Source: Pratylenchus scribneri
Lineage: Eukaryota > Nematoda > Chromadorea > Rhabditida > Pratylenchidae
Direction of reading: 5' to 3'
Assembly: GCA_030063045.1 (NCBI GenBank)
Contig: JAQSEB010000059.1
Coordinates: 4,650,001-4,714,000 of the forward strand
DNA: 64,000 nucleotides
In this document: piece after piece, positions 46,492-61,242 of the stretch
Layout of the letters: each line of letters opens with the position of its first letter
Numbering within the stretch: position 1 is the stretch's first letter
Notes under the pieces: model-generated
Databases searched by the model: none
Seen by the model: only the letters and a program-made list of their open reading frames with translations
Told to the model about the DNA's origin: nothing
Program-made: the position numbers and the translations under genes

Positions 46492-47213
46492 ATGATTTCA
46501 GAATCGAAATGTTTTTCAGAATTGCAAATAATTAAAGAAATAAGTAGACAAACTATGCAAAATCCTTGGATGATTCGGAAAGTTGAAAGGCAAAAGAACT
46601 TGATTTGGGCCGAAAATTCCGAATTTATTGTTTCCAAAAATGACTCAAAAAAATTCAAGAGGGTTTCATCCATTTGTTATAGCCAATCATACAATGTGCC
46701 AGTTTTTTGGTTCAATTTTTATGACATTGGTTGGTTTTGAAAGAGTCAAAATTGATAATTTTAATATTTAGATGGGAAATTAATTCATTTTGACCAATTC
46801 AAAGAATTTGCATTTGTTCAGCCCCAACAATTTGACCTAAATGAATTCATAAGCCAAGCGGAACATCCCTTTTTGGGCATTGCCTTCTACAATTTACATC
46901 CCTGCAAGGTTGGGAGGGGTGTACTATAAAATTTATTTCCTTTTTTAATTATTAGACTGCAGAATTGATGAGGCCAATTTCGTTGGAAACGAATATTTAC
47001 ATTCTCAGGTGGGTTCACTAATCAAACACTTCGAATTTTATTACCTATCACATTTTCCATCCCAGTTTTCTTTCAATAATCAACTCCATTTTCGTCACCA
47101 ATTGGCCTATGAAATTTTTTGCTGCCGGTCTTATGGTCAAAAATGAAAATGGCGAAGAAAACATTGGAAAAGAATTAAATGAAAAATCGGCAACAAATGA
47201 AGACAAAATCTAA
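46492..47213 (+). CDS. atg-10: ATG10-like E2 conjugating enzyme
   Basis: Exons begin at ATG 46492 directly after an acceptor-like TTTTTTTAATAG and end at 47213. The decisive motifs are VSSICYSQSYNVPVFWFNFY, DGKLIHFDQFKEF, then AEHPFLGIAFYNLHPCKTAE and ELMRPISLETNIYIL, the conserved core of ATG10, with the catalytic Cys in HPCKT. The last exon reads FLSIINSIFVTNWP and an acidic tail. ATG10 is the E2-like enzyme that conjugates ATG12 to ATG5 in autophagosome formation. The phases of the three introns (46727, 46909, 47010 donors approximately) all fit. ATG3 is excluded because it has HDCKT-type text and a longer flexible region. It lies 373 bp after ubxn-3 on the same strand. Confidence 0.87.
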
Positions 47214-48084
47214 ATGCCTTAAGTATTGTCAAATTTATCAATGAAATGTCCCCCAGCAATCTTCCAAAGAGTTCATTTCCCTGAACCCTGACCTGAATGC
47301 TGAATCCAACCATTTCCATTTTATGTACTTGTACTTCCCCATAAACTCGTAATTTAATGTTTATCTCATTTTTATGATCCATTTCATTGCCTCCAATTTT
47401 CTTTCTTTTCATTTTTGTGATCCATTTACCAACAAAAATGCCTGTCTTCTTTATCAATCTCATTTTTTTATCCAACTTTTGCCCTTATTTTATTAAGTGC
47501 ACCGATCTTTAATGTGATAAATAAATAAATAAAAATATTCGAAGATCTTTGTTGTTCCAGAATGAATGAATGGAAATTGTATTGCCCCGGAGGGGAGGGG
47601 GGAGGCAAAGAGGAAATCGATGGGGGAACGATCGGCCGTCAGTAAAAAAGATGGGCTGCCGCTGGAGGGGAAGGAGGGACTATCATCCATCGAAAAGGAA
47701 AACGGAGGTTGGGAACTGAAAATGATGAAGGAGTGCGCCCCAAGCAAATATGGGGCGAAACGGACGATCATCACGGAGACATTGAAGTATCGGGCCGCGA
47801 CCTTTTCCAGCGAGATTCCCGCCCTTTTTATTCCTCAATTAAAGCATTTCCACGGATTTATGGAAAGGAGTGCCCAATTTTGGAAGAAAATACATGTACT
47901 GCTGTTTTGGCCCATTTTGTGTTTTTTGACCGAAAATTCCGCTCCATTCCCCCATTCTCATTCCATCATTCCCTTTCTGTGCAAATAAAAAACAATTCCA
48001 AAAAAATATTCTATAAATTCATAAAAGTTTTTGTGAATTCAATTTTCCTATTCCTGCTAACCATAATTTCCTTCTTTATTGGCC
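47214..48084. other. itr-1 upstream region
   Basis: A 0.87-kb region between atg-10 and itr-1. A plus-strand open frame spans 47566-47988 (GERSAVSKKDGLPLEGKEG and following), with no domain and no splice partner, so I treat it as non-coding. The region must contain the itr-1 promoter nearest to the first recognised coding exon; additional upstream first exons are possible. Confidence 0.4.
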
Positions 48085-51000
48085 ATGGCCGATCGGCTAG
48101 TCCGCCTTCGTTCATCATTTGCGCCCACCCTCTCCCTCGATGCATTCCACAACAACCAATTGCGCATTGGAGACGTGATCTCATTGTATGCCTTGAACTA
48201 CAATAATAGGGGCAAAAAGGCACATGAAGGATTTTTGTCGACATTGGGGTAGGCCAAAATATGAGGGGAAAGAAATGTCACACAAAATTGAACAGATTGG
48301 TCGACGGTCGATGTGTGGTCGAAGAGGGGAAAGGAAATTTACAGATGGCACCGGAAACATTCCGAGGTACACAAAATCATCATAAATTATGCCTTCAGAG
48401 GGCATCAAATAATCTACTCACATAGATTGCCTATTCCGAATTTGTCCGGTCAATCGTTATGCAGCCCAAAAGCAATATTGGGCCGAGCAGAAAAAATTTC
48501 AATTGGGTGATTCGGTGGACGAGGAAATGTTGGCCAAATTGAGGGTTGCAGCGGAAAAGGAAAGGGAACAAAATGAATTGGAATATGAGAAAATGTTGGG
48601 CAGTTTAATTCAATATGGAAGTTCCATCCAATTATTACACGTCAAATCCGACAAATTTGTCACAATGCAAAAGAATTCGCCAGCCAAACAAGAACGCAAT
48701 GCAATGCGCGTTTATTTGGATCGGCTTGGCAATGAAGAGTCATGGTTTTTTGTGGACCCCGTTTATAAGCATGTTTCCCTCGGCGACAATGTTTGATGGG
48801 CACAAAAGAAAGTGGCATCATTTTTCCCCAAATAGGTAATGTCCGGCGAGCGAATTTCCCTCGTACCGTACGCCCATTCCACAATGAATTCACCTTCTAC
48901 AAGCCAACAGGGCCCAAAACTTCAATTGCATCTTTCCCAGCATAGATTGGGGGACAATATTGAATGTTGGGAGGTGAATTGCCTGAATGAACAGACCGAA
49001 TGGCAGGTAAATGCCCAAATAATTGAATTTGGCCATTCTATCATCATTTCCCATTTATAGGTCCATTTGTATTTGCAATTCGACGAAAATATGCCGGAAA
49101 ATTTAAAATCCGTAAACCCGAACTATTTTGCCATTATTTTATCTTTCATTCGGTCATATTTACGTAGGGCGATGTTCTTCGACTTTTTCACGCCGATCAG
49201 CAAACTTTTTTGACGCTTGACACTGAGCCGAAGAGCCAAAGGGATCAAGTAATCACATTTTTGCCTTGTCATGACAATCAACCAATTCGCTTTTTAGGTG
49301 TTTTTGCGATTGACAAATCGGCCATCGGCCACGGATGCAACCTCCTCCAAGGCCCTTTGGGAAATTCAAGTGCATAATAGGGAAATGGCATTGAGGGGAG
49401 GGGCAGCAACTTGGAGAAGGTCAATTAAAAAGAGGAATTAATGAGGGAGTTGATGGCATTCAAATTTAGATTTGTTCGATTCAAACATTTGGCCACTGAC
49501 CAATATTTGACCGTCGCCCAAATGGAGCCAAATGAAGCAGCAAATGGACAACAAAGAAGGGGAACAATTTATGATGGATATCCAAATCAGCAACAAATTG
49601 TCCAATTCCAAAATATACAATGCCATTCGGAAATGGCCGAATCCTCCTCCCAACTTGTTTTGGTCCCCAAACATTCGGATGATCCGAATCGAGATGAAGA
49701 TTTACTTTTTCTATTGGATCCTTGCACAAAAGTGTCAACGGTCAGTCAACATTTGGGCCAAAAAAATCAAATTATTTTGCAGAAAGAATCCCGTGTTCCA
49801 ATTAATTCATATGGTCAGTTTTTTTTTTGCTTCAAACCAATCCCTAAATTTCCTTCCAATTTTCAGTTCGTCTCCAACATTTCAAGGCATAAAAATGGGC
49901 ATTTAAAATAATTCCATTATTTTTGTTACAGACTGGCTTTTGGGTCCACACCACCAATCCAATGCAAAAATCGAATCTTTATTATACGGGAAAGAATGAA
50001 AAAGGATGGATTCGAGTAATTTGTGAGCAATTCAAAATTGACAAAGAAGCATTCGCCCTTTTGCCGGTTGCACCCAACGAAGTTCGAGATTTGGATTTTG
50101 CCAACGATGCTTGCCGTGCACTTTTCCAATTTGTAGAATTGATTCGGAGTGGGCGCACTTTGGGCAAAGAGCCGGTGAATTTCACAATCCAATTGATTGT
50201 GGATTGCATTCATTTTGTGACAAACACAACAACGGCCAATCATTTCATTGATCCCCTCAAAATTGTCAATTTTACACCAATTCGGGATCGACAAAAGTGC
50301 GCGAGAATATTTACATTTATTTGTTTGGTCCATTTGTAGATTACTCCGGGAACAAGGCGTTCTTGGCCAGATATTCGCCCTTTTGAAGGCTCCATTTTTG
50401 CCTAGACAAGGCACAGGCGAAGTTGGTCCTTTGTTGATTTCGCCTCAGGAATTGACTGAATCCAGGAATGAAGTCTTCCGTCGAATGTTTCAGGCACGCC
50501 CAATTATTCATTCATTCCAAATTCATTTAAAATTTGCAGCTTTCCTATTCCCTTCTTCGATATTCTCAAACAAATTATCGAAAAAATCAAGAATATTTGG
50601 CGGAAAAATTCGATCAAATCCAAGAACAAATTGGCTTTAATCTTTTTGCCGAAGACACAATGACAGCCGTACTCCACAATAATCCAAAATTGCTTGAAAA
50701 ATACGTGAAAACACCACACGTTGAACGATTTGTTGAATTAGTGGTAAATAATAATGGGAATTGTTGAATTAATTTAATTTATATTTTGAATTAAAGAGGA
50801 ACAATCGATGTGGAAAATTCCTCCTTTATTTGGCTGATTTATGCGTTTGCCGGGGAGAGGCCAATAAAAAGGTGCAAGAATTAATTTGCAATAGTATTTT
50901 GAATGAGCGAAATCGGGACATTTTTATGCTAACCGAAATGTGCCCAACGAATATGAAAGGGGCCAGCAGAAAATTTGAGGTGTACATTTGTTGGAGTTAT

Positions 51001-54000
51001 TCCGGCTCAAAATGTCAATCCCTGGTTACCTGTGCCGAATCGAATCGAGAGGAGGACAAAGAGATGATCGACTATTATAGACATCAATTGGAATTATTGG
51101 CCCAAATGTGCCAAGATCAACAATATTTGGCCATTGATCCACCGCCGGAACGAAAATTGTTGAACATCAGCAGGGAATTGCCAGTGGAACTTGTACTCCA
51201 GTCAGTTTTTAATAGAATATTATTACTCCTAATCTAGGGATCTAGAACTAAAGTCGTTTGGGGCGAGAGCTGTGAACCTAGTGTAAAAAACATGAGGGGA
51301 AAAGGCAGATTGAGGCAATATTTGATTGATATGGTGACGGGGTGATAGGCAAATTGTGGATACAGTAGGACATAGAAAAGGCCCATAGTCATTGTTGGCA
51401 ATGACAAATATTCTTCAATAAAATGGGAAATTCCTTACATCCACCTCAGATGTATGTCCGATTGTCGATTGCCCTTCGACATCCGTGCCTCATTTTGTCG
51501 TCTTATGCTTCATTTACACGTTGTCCGTGGTTCGCCCGTTCCCACCGTTCGGCATGCCCGCCTTTGGAGGGACATTCCGGGTGAAGTCAGCGTCAAAAGG
51601 CAAAACTAATAAACTCAAATCCAATCATTCCTCTCTCCAAATTGAAGATATCATAGTACGGCGGCGGATTCGCATCGAAATGAGAATTCAAATCGACAAG
51701 GTAAATTCGATGAATTTCATCGGAGCATTCTGCGCACTGTGGAAAATTATTTGGCTGAATTACGTCGAAAAACACGTTCAGGCGAGCCAATTTTGAAGGA
51801 ATTTGCGGCAAATGCCGATGAAAATCGACTCACCTTCGAAATGGTCAATTTGGCCAGGGCATTGGCCCATTTTGGGTTCTACGATTTTGAGGAATTGTTG
51901 GGACTTGTGCAATCATTGTTGGCCATCATCGACACACGACCCTTTCAGCCCAACAACGGCGATGATGAAGTCAAATCCCAAAAGCCCAGGGCACACCAAA
52001 AATTGATTCGCCAATTCACAACTCGATTGGGGACAAACAACAAATCCGCCTCCCCAATTCCAATCCCCAATTCTCTGGCCCTCTCAACCAAATCAACACC
52101 GAAAAGGCAGGCCATGAAAGAGTCGGAAACGGCCGAAGAAGCTGCAAACTCCAAACAATCTAGGGAAATGCTCCTCCAAACAAAATTGATCGCCGCCGAA
52201 TTGATCGACTTCGCCATGGATGTACGCAGGGATTTTCGGATAACGGTGGCCCTTTCCTTCTTCAAAGAACATTTTCCATGCAATGAAAATGGCGAATTAC
52301 CCATTCCCCCGGGTCAGGCAAAAAATGAAGGGAATGGAATATTTTTTGATTTTTTATAGTTCTGTCGGAATCATTAATCGAAGATTTGTGCCATTCAATT
52401 TTTGTGCGTGCCGAAAGTGAATTGGACATGGACCGGGAAAAGGGCCAACAATTATTGAGAATTCTGCTCCAATTGACAATGAGCAATTTTGAATCATTGA
52501 CGAATATTGCAATCAAATTGCTTTTTCGGCATTTTAGCCAATTCCAAGAATTGATTGAGGATATGAAACAGGCAAAAACAAACAAACAATAAATTAATTG
52601 ATGAATATATTAAATGTTAGGTTCAATTGCTTGTTTCGAACATAGATGTGGAGAATTATCATCAAGTGGACAGGGATTTGTTCATTTTGAGGCAATTAAC
52701 AGAGAAAAGTGAACTTTGGGTTCATTATGGGAAGCAAGGATTGGAGGGAAGTTCCACAACAAGTTGCTCTTCTCCATCAAATCCAAGCCAAGATCGTTCG
52801 GATGATGATTTCCAATTACATGAGTGAGTAAATGGATTAGGGGATTACTTTTGGGAATTTAAAAGAACGACGGGAATGAGTGGAGGCGGCGAATCGACGG
52901 CACCCTTTCAAGAACAAATTTCAATTGAATTGGCCGCAATGGCCGAAAATGGTGCAATTGTTCATGAACAACAAATTTCGCCACCCGAATCGGCCACTGC
53001 CAGACGGCGTCGAACATTGTTGAGCAGCAGAAGTGGGCATAATAATGGGCCAAAAAATCCGAGTGCCCAATTCCTGCAACAACATTATCCAAAACAGTTG
53101 AAATTGTTGCATCCATTGATGGATGAATTGAGGGAAAATAAAGGGGACAAAGGCCAATTGGGGAATGCATTGCACACATTGATGGAAAAAGGCCCATTGG
53201 CCTGTTATTTGTTGGTCAAAGAGGTGGGCGAATATTTATGGAATTATTTGGCTTAATTAATCCATTTTTTGAAGATTATGTTTCGGATGAAGAATCTTTG
53301 CTTTGAGGGTGCCAAAAATCAGCCCAGAAATCAGCAACTTCTCAGAAATATGCGCGTTTATGAAGTCGTTTTGGAGTTTTTGGGCATCCCATTTGATCGA
53401 AAACATGACAGTGAAATGCCAAAATTGATCACTTTATGCCATGAATTTTTGCGAAGTTTTTGTCGAAATAACAAAGAAAATCAAGGCCGTCTTTATTCGC
53501 ACATTGGGCCAACGAAAATTGGGGGAATTGAGCAGAATAGACAGGAAGGAAGATTGGCAGTTGAAACGGTGAAAATGGAAATAATAATGAATTAATTAGA
53601 TTTGATTTAAATAAAGGTGGAGGATTGTGCCACAATGGTTTCCATTTTTCGGAACAATTCGGAACTTTGTGAGAATATTTCGGAACAATTCATTGGGCAC
53701 ATTGTTTCATTGATTGAACATAAACAAAGGAATGCAATATTCCTTGAATTACTCCAAGTTATTGTTGGAAGTTGCGAAAAAGGATTGGATTTATGCCAAA
53801 GTAAAATGGTTGAAGAGGTCATTTAAATGGGCGGATGAATAAATTGGTGGATTATTGTTAGATTGGGAAGGCATCGGACGATGTTCGCCAATTTTACGTG
53901 GACAGTGCCTCATTTGAACAATTAATGGAAATGATGAGGACAGTGCAGGCAAAGGACTTGGATGGAGCTCATCCCCTCCGATATCACATTGAATTGGTTC

Positions 54001-57000
54001 GATTAATGGCATTTTGTACGAAAGGAAGAAATGAAGTACGGATTTGGGGCCAATTTTTGGATTTCCCTTGAATTCAGGTGACCGAATTGAAATGTGCCTC
54101 ATTCCTTCCGATGGACCATATTGTGCGGGTTTTGACTGCGAGAGATTGTCTGGTCGAGGCTAAAGTTGCCTACCTTCAATTCATGCTTCATTGCTATTTG
54201 GACACGTAAATGAATTTGGAATAAATACAAAATTGAATATTAAATTGGATTGAAGGGACATTGAGCTGAAGGATGCCTGCAATTCTGAATATTTGGAAGC
54301 AATTTTGGATGATTTAATCGGGGATATGGCCAAATTGGCTGGTCGTCTTCGCCTTCATGACAAAAAATTGGCACCCGAAATGATGGGAATGGAACGATAT
54401 ATTTGCCAAAATGTCACTGAATTGCTAATTCGCCTTTTTGAAAGGCCCACATATTCGCATCATCCATTCATGGACATTAAAGTGATCATCAAAAATGGAT
54501 CATTTTATTTATTTATTTTCCCTTTCAGCAACATCAAAAACGTTTTACCGCATTGGTGCAAAGATTGGGAGAATTACAAGGTGAAATGGCCCACGGGCAG
54601 AGACAATCCACCAAAAATTGGTATCGTCTGGCGGAATGCACAAAAAGATTGGCAAAATATGGTGAATTGAATATTTTTGTCAAATTCCATTAGCCCCAAT
54701 TTAAGCCAGCGATTTTGGAGTATTCCTTCCAGTCAACAGCCTCAATGTTCCTCAAATGCATTTTAATGGGGGACAAACAACATTGCCAATGCCATTGAAT
54801 TCACTTTCACCAAAACAACGTTGGCAAAATGCCGCATTCTCAGCCAGATTCATCAAGGCAAGAATGAATCACTCCTAAAATGATAATAAATATTTTAATC
54901 ATCTATTAATTATATTACTTTGAGCTTTGAGGCTATGTTTTTTAATTCCATTCATTCACATTTCAGCGCAATCAACAAGCATTGGCCCGTTCCTCCTATA
55001 GACGTCCAAATTCATTTGAGGATGGTGTGGCCAATGTAATTTGTTTTTATCAAGAATTGGTTTTTGAATTTGGCCAATTCCTCCAACCAATTCAATGCGC
55101 CGAATGTTCTGTCCTCGTCGATGTCCTCCATTTACCCGAAAAATTATTCAAATTGGCCAATTCCCCTTCGCCATCTGCCATGGAATTTTGTCAGAATGGT
55201 GGAATTCGTGCCAAATTGATTCAACATTGTAAATTATTATTGGAGGCAAAACATGACCAACTTTGTGGTCGACTCATTTTGACCCTTTGCCAAATGGCAT
55301 CCACCCAAAAATGGCAATTTGGCCAACAGGTTCATCCCTCTTCCATTCCCTTTTTGTGTTTTTTTTCATTTCCCTTCGTATTTTCTCAAATTTTCCAGTC
55401 TAATGTCGAACATGCACATCACCACAATTTGGCCAATAAATTCCCAATTTCAATCAAATTGGTCAGTATTCCTCCCCAATTTATTTCATTTCCCCTTCAT
55501 TTTGTCCTTTGTCTCCTAAATTCTAATCCAACATTTCCATTATTGAATTTTAGGCCAAATCAGTTCGTCGTGAACTTTTAATTCAATATTTTGGTGAAGG
55601 ATCAGTGCAATCGGCGAATTGGCGAGTCGAAAATTTGTTGGCCTCTTCGAGGAATGGAAGGGAAGGATTTGCCCAAAATGGGCAAAATAAATCCAATGGT
55701 CAATCAAATTTGAATATACCAAAATTGACCATTTTTGTATATAGAATGCCTTTTTGATGCCAATCTTCGTCCAATTCGCCAAATTAGTTTGGGCCAAATT
55801 CAAAGTCAATTGGCTGAAGCCGGCGCAGTCGATTTGGTCATTGATTTGATTGTGATGGACCCAAATCATGAAATTACCCTCAAAACCATCCAATTGGCCA
55901 AAGCACTACTTCATGAAGGGAATAATCAGGCAATTTGCCATTATGTTTTCAAATTGTTTTTGAATTTTAGGTTCAAATGATTTTTTATCGCCGATTACAA
56001 GACCAAAAATTGGCTTCTCGTTTTTTTGGTGCCCTTCAAATCAAAATGCAGACTGCCCAAAATCGAATAAAATGCGACATTTTGAGTGGGGCATCGGCCA
56101 AAACAAGAATGGGTTTGTGGATTGATCATGTAAATGTACTCCATCATTCATCCTTTTGTTAGCATTTTCCACTTCAATAAGTCGTCGTTCGTCCGCATTG
56201 GTCACCCCGAATCCATCCACCAATCGAACCAATTCCTCCCCTCATGCCCAATTGTCGGCACGAAGCAGCACGGAAATGTTGGCCCTAGGCCAAAAACTAA
56301 TAATGCCGAGGAAATTAATACAAAATGGCAATCAGCAACAGGAAGGAAGAGAATTCCCAACGGAAACATTGGAGGAGGACATTTTGGCCAAGGAATGTTG
56401 TTTACCTGTTGAAGTGGCCATTGTGGAGCCAATTCTCCGTTTCCTTCAACTCCTCTGCGAAAATCACAATTCCAAATTGCAGGTGGATGTTTGTCTTTTT
56501 CCAATTCAATTCATTTTCAGAATTTCCTCCGAACCCAAAGAAATCGACCCGACTTTAATTTGGTTGCCGAAACACTCACTTTCCTTGACTGTATTTGTGG
56601 AAGCACAAAAGGCAGTTTGGGGGTGTTTGGCGAAATTGGCGAACATAGTTGGGCAAAAGGGGCCTAAAAATGAATTAATTCATTTAAAAAGATTTCTCAT
56701 TGGTCACTCAAACTTTGATCACTTTGACTGAATTCTGCCAAGGCCCTTGTCATGAGAATCAAAATGCATTGGCCCAACACGAAAGCAATGGGCTGGATAT
56801 AATAATTTCATTGGTGCTCAATGATATTCGACCATTGGCCGACCAAAGGATGGAATTGGCCCTGGAAATTAAAAGTCAAGCATCAAAAGTGAGCAAGAAA
56901 TTCGTCTAAAAGTCATTTGGGGTGAGAGTTGAGCCTAGCTCTCACCTCGAGTCTTCTCCGAAAACCCTCAAACCCTCCATTGGCCCAATAAAAGGGATAG

Positions 57001-60000
57001 GGATAAGGGAACTCGATTTTAATTATTCTTTATTAAATGTGCAGCAGGAAAATTTGATAATAATGTGAAGGGGAAAGAACAGTAGGAGAGGAAAAAGGGT
57101 GGTTTAAAAAGACAGATTGAGGCAATGTTTGATTGATAGGTGACGGGGCGATTATGGAAAAGTGGGGGTACAGTAGGATGAATAGGAAAGGACCTTAGAC
57201 TTTGTTGCATTGACATTGACAGCCCCAAATTCATTTTTTAGCTTCTATTGGCCATAATGGAGTCACGCCATGATTCGGAGAATGCGGACCGAGTGCTTCG
57301 GATTATGGCGAATACGGCGGGTGGGGCAAAACATTTGGTGAAAGCAATTGTTCATGCCCACGGGATGTCCTCTTGCCAAGCATTTGAGGTAGCCAAAATG
57401 AGGCAACAATTGATTGCTGCGAATACACCGACAACGCCGATGGAAGAATCAACGAATAAATTGGAATCAATTAGAGAGGAAGGGGGAGGTGAAGGTGGAT
57501 GGAAAACATTCTTGGCAGAATGGGCAATATCAAAATTATGGCCAAATCCCCAATCAAAACCAACAATTAATTTGCCGAATCAAAGACCGAATAAAAATGT
57601 TGGAGTACAGCAAACGATGACAATGGTCGATCCAAAGGAGGTGAATGAATGGGCAAAAGGGCATAAATATATATTTAAGGTTGGGCACAATATATTCATA
57701 TTGGCCCATCAATTGGGTCGACATAACGAGGAATTAGCCTGGCTATTGTGCCCAGAAAATGGACAAGACGAGCAAGAAAAGAAAGCATTGGCCTTTTATA
57801 GGCAACACACTGCCCAAATTGAGGCACATTATTCATTCATGGATGGTATTCAAAATTTGTTTTTATTTAGATTGTTCGTTCCGATCGAAAAATGGAAAGG
57901 GTCATTTTCCCAATTCACGATATTTGCGCATATTTGAGTGCCGAAACAAAGCAATCAATTTATGTGAACACCGAAAAGGACGCACAAGGCTCAAAAGTGA
58001 CCGATTTTTTCAATAAATGGCCACAACTATTTGAGGAAATGAAATGGCAACGAAAATTGCAAGGCAACAAAATGGGGAAAGGACCACATTGCCAATTTGG
58101 CCCCTCACTTTAAGATCGTCCTTGGCTGAATACATGCACAAAAAGGTTGGGTCTTTGGAGCCGGATGGGCTTTTTCCTTGCCGTCTTGTTGAACCTCATT
58201 TTGGCCATTGCCTATCCATTTGATCATTTGCAAAATGCTCGACCCCGTTTGTCTCTAATATTTGCCATCTAATTCCCTTTCATCAGAAGCACTAAGCCCT
58301 GCCAATCCTTTCATTTATTTGTCATTTTTTGCGGCACTTTTTCATCTCCGATCTTCCTCCCAAAAATGGTATCCTCTCATTCTCTTTTGCTTACTATTTC
58401 CTCTTTTATCATTTCCAGGAATTGTCTCGGCCTTTCCTTCTCTTCACAGATTGGCATTTTTGGCCTTTTACTTTCGTCGACATTCTTTCTCATCGCCATT
58501 TTCGGCCTTTTGCCGACTCTTTGGCTTCTTGGCCTCCTTCAATTGGCCAATAAGTTTGGCCCAATTCTCCAGAGGAATATGCCCCTTTCCATATAGATTT
58601 GTCCATATTGCCAGTTATGCCGGGAATAAAGGCTTTTTTGAATGTGATTTGCGCCAACATTTCGCCGATTCCACTCTCCTCTATCATTTGGGCTATTTGG
58701 GCTGTTGCCTTTTTGGCCTTCTCATCCATCCATTCATTTACGCCTTTTTGGTCCATTTCATTTCTAAAATTTATTCAATTTTAATTGCAGCTATTTGATT
58801 TGGTCGCATGTGAAGAAACGTTACGGAATGTAATCAGATCGGTCACACGTAATTGGCAATCCATCATTTTGACTGGCCTTCTTGCCCTCATTCTCGTCTA
58901 TCATTTCTCCATCATTGGATACCTTTTCTTCCAAAGAGGCCAGTCAAAAAACCAATTAATCCATCAATAGTTTTGATTGACCATTAAAATGGCTAATTTT
59001 TTGTAGATTTTCGATTGGAAGTTCACAAATTGAATGAATATGAGAAAAGTGCTTCAATTGCCGCCGCATTCGTTCATCATGAACAACAATTTATGGGGGA
59101 AAGGGGGGAATGTTCAAAGGAGGTGGAGGAGGAAGAAGAAATGGAATTGAAAGTGCCATCCTGCGAAACATTGAGAATGTGCATTTTGACAACATTGAAT
59201 TGGGGTTGGCCAAATGAGAGGGGCCATTTACATTATTTGTGGGGATTTTCAGGCCTCAGGAATGGTGGCGGCATTGGCGATGTGCTCAGAAGTGTAAGCC
59301 CAAATGTGAGTTCTCCCTGAGGGAATGTCAAATATGCATCAATTTTCCAAGGAACCGTATTTCTTTTGGCGCATTCTCTATGACATGACCTTCTACATTG
59401 TTTTGATCATCATCGTTTTGAATTTGATTTTCGGAGTCATCATCGACACTTTTGGCGATTTGAGGACCGAAAAAAATGAAAAGGAATTCACATTGGTTTT
59501 AGTATAATTTAGTAATAAAATGAGGGAATATATTCAGCGGAATACTTGCTTCATTTGCGGTTTGGATCGAGGCCGTTTTGACAATAAAACAACCACATTT
59601 GAGGAGCATAATGAACAAGAGCACAATTTATGGCATTATCTTTACTTCATTGTATGGCTTCAAATCAAAGATGAGACAGAATTCACTGGGCAATTTATTT
59701 TATATTTATCAATTAAATAATATAATCAATTCAATTTTAAATGCAGGCCCGAAAGTTTTGTAGCCAAATGTGTGAAGGTGAGAAATTGGGGGGGGGGCAA
59801 TAAATGGATTACGGTACTGAATGGAATGAATTGTTAAGGAACATAATTTGGATTGGTTCCCTCGAATGCAGGCAATTTCTTTGAGTGAAGAGGAAGGAAC
59901 CAGCGAATCAGATCAGCTGGAATTGCGCGATTTACAGGAACAAATGCGCCAAAGCCAAGTGGCAATTCGAGATTTGGGCCAAAGAATCCAAGAATTGCAA

Positions 60001-60030
60001 CAATTCATTGCCGAATCCATTCAATTTTAA
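48085..60030 (+). CDS. itr-1: Inositol 1,4,5-trisphosphate receptor
   Basis: A large multi-exon gene (about 12 kb) from ATG 48085 ([20 protein letters not shown]) to a stop at 60030. In order: suppressor and IP3-binding MIR region ([76 protein letters not shown]); RIH and armadillo-like blocks ([87 protein letters not shown] text at 55095, [55 protein letters not shown]); six transmembrane helices from about 58160; pore loop [11 protein letters not shown]; and C-terminus [39 protein letters not shown] and a coiled coil. This is the ER calcium-release channel opened by IP3. The filter GGGIGD is conservative with GGGVGD of vertebrates. Introns 51201-51449 and 56889-57241 contain copies B and C of the dispersed repeat. 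Ryanodine receptor is excluded by the [11 protein letters not shown] and WFPRM motifs. Confidence 0.95.
51250..51410 (+). repeat. Intron-resident dispersed sequence, copy B (short)
   Basis: It lies within itr-1 intron 51201-51449, in sense orientation. It shares GTCGTTTGGGGCGAGAG at the start and AGGCAGATTGAGGCAATATT, TGATTGATATGGTGACGGGG and TACAGTAGGA towards the end with copies A and C, but lacks the middle part of about 150 nt. Confidence 0.7.
56909..57222 (+). repeat. Intron-resident dispersed sequence, copy C
   Basis: It fills most of itr-1 intron 56889-57241, in sense orientation. It starts GTCATTTGGGGTGAGAG, with a GGTGAGAG/CTCTCACC stem, and ends with AGACAGATTGAGGCAATGTT, TGATTGATAGGTGACGGGGC and GGGGGTACAGTAGGATGAAT. 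It is similar in length and order to copy A in the cyclase intron. Confidence 0.7.
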
Positions 60031-60232
60031 TCCATCTTGCCTTATATTATTATCTCTTTTTTATCTGCCATTTTCTTTATTACCCTACCCATAATTTCTA
60101 GTCCTTTTTTCCTTGTGCAAAATGCCCCATTCCCTCTTTTCCATTCGAATATATTTTTGTCACATTTTTATGCAATTTTGGATATAAATTGGAGAATGAT
60201 TAGTATTCACACTTCACAGTAATAAATCCCAT

Positions 60233-61242
<1,010 letters not shown>

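Noticed and set aside
47566..47988. Plus-strand frame of 140 codons upstream of itr-1
   Set aside because: No domain and no splice partner; it contains a GC-rich segment that opens several frames.
48085..60030. Ryanodine receptor instead of IP3 receptor
   Set aside because: No SPRY domains; the C-terminal [11 protein letters not shown] and [13 protein letters not shown] motifs and the N-terminal MIR layout are specific to IP3 receptors.
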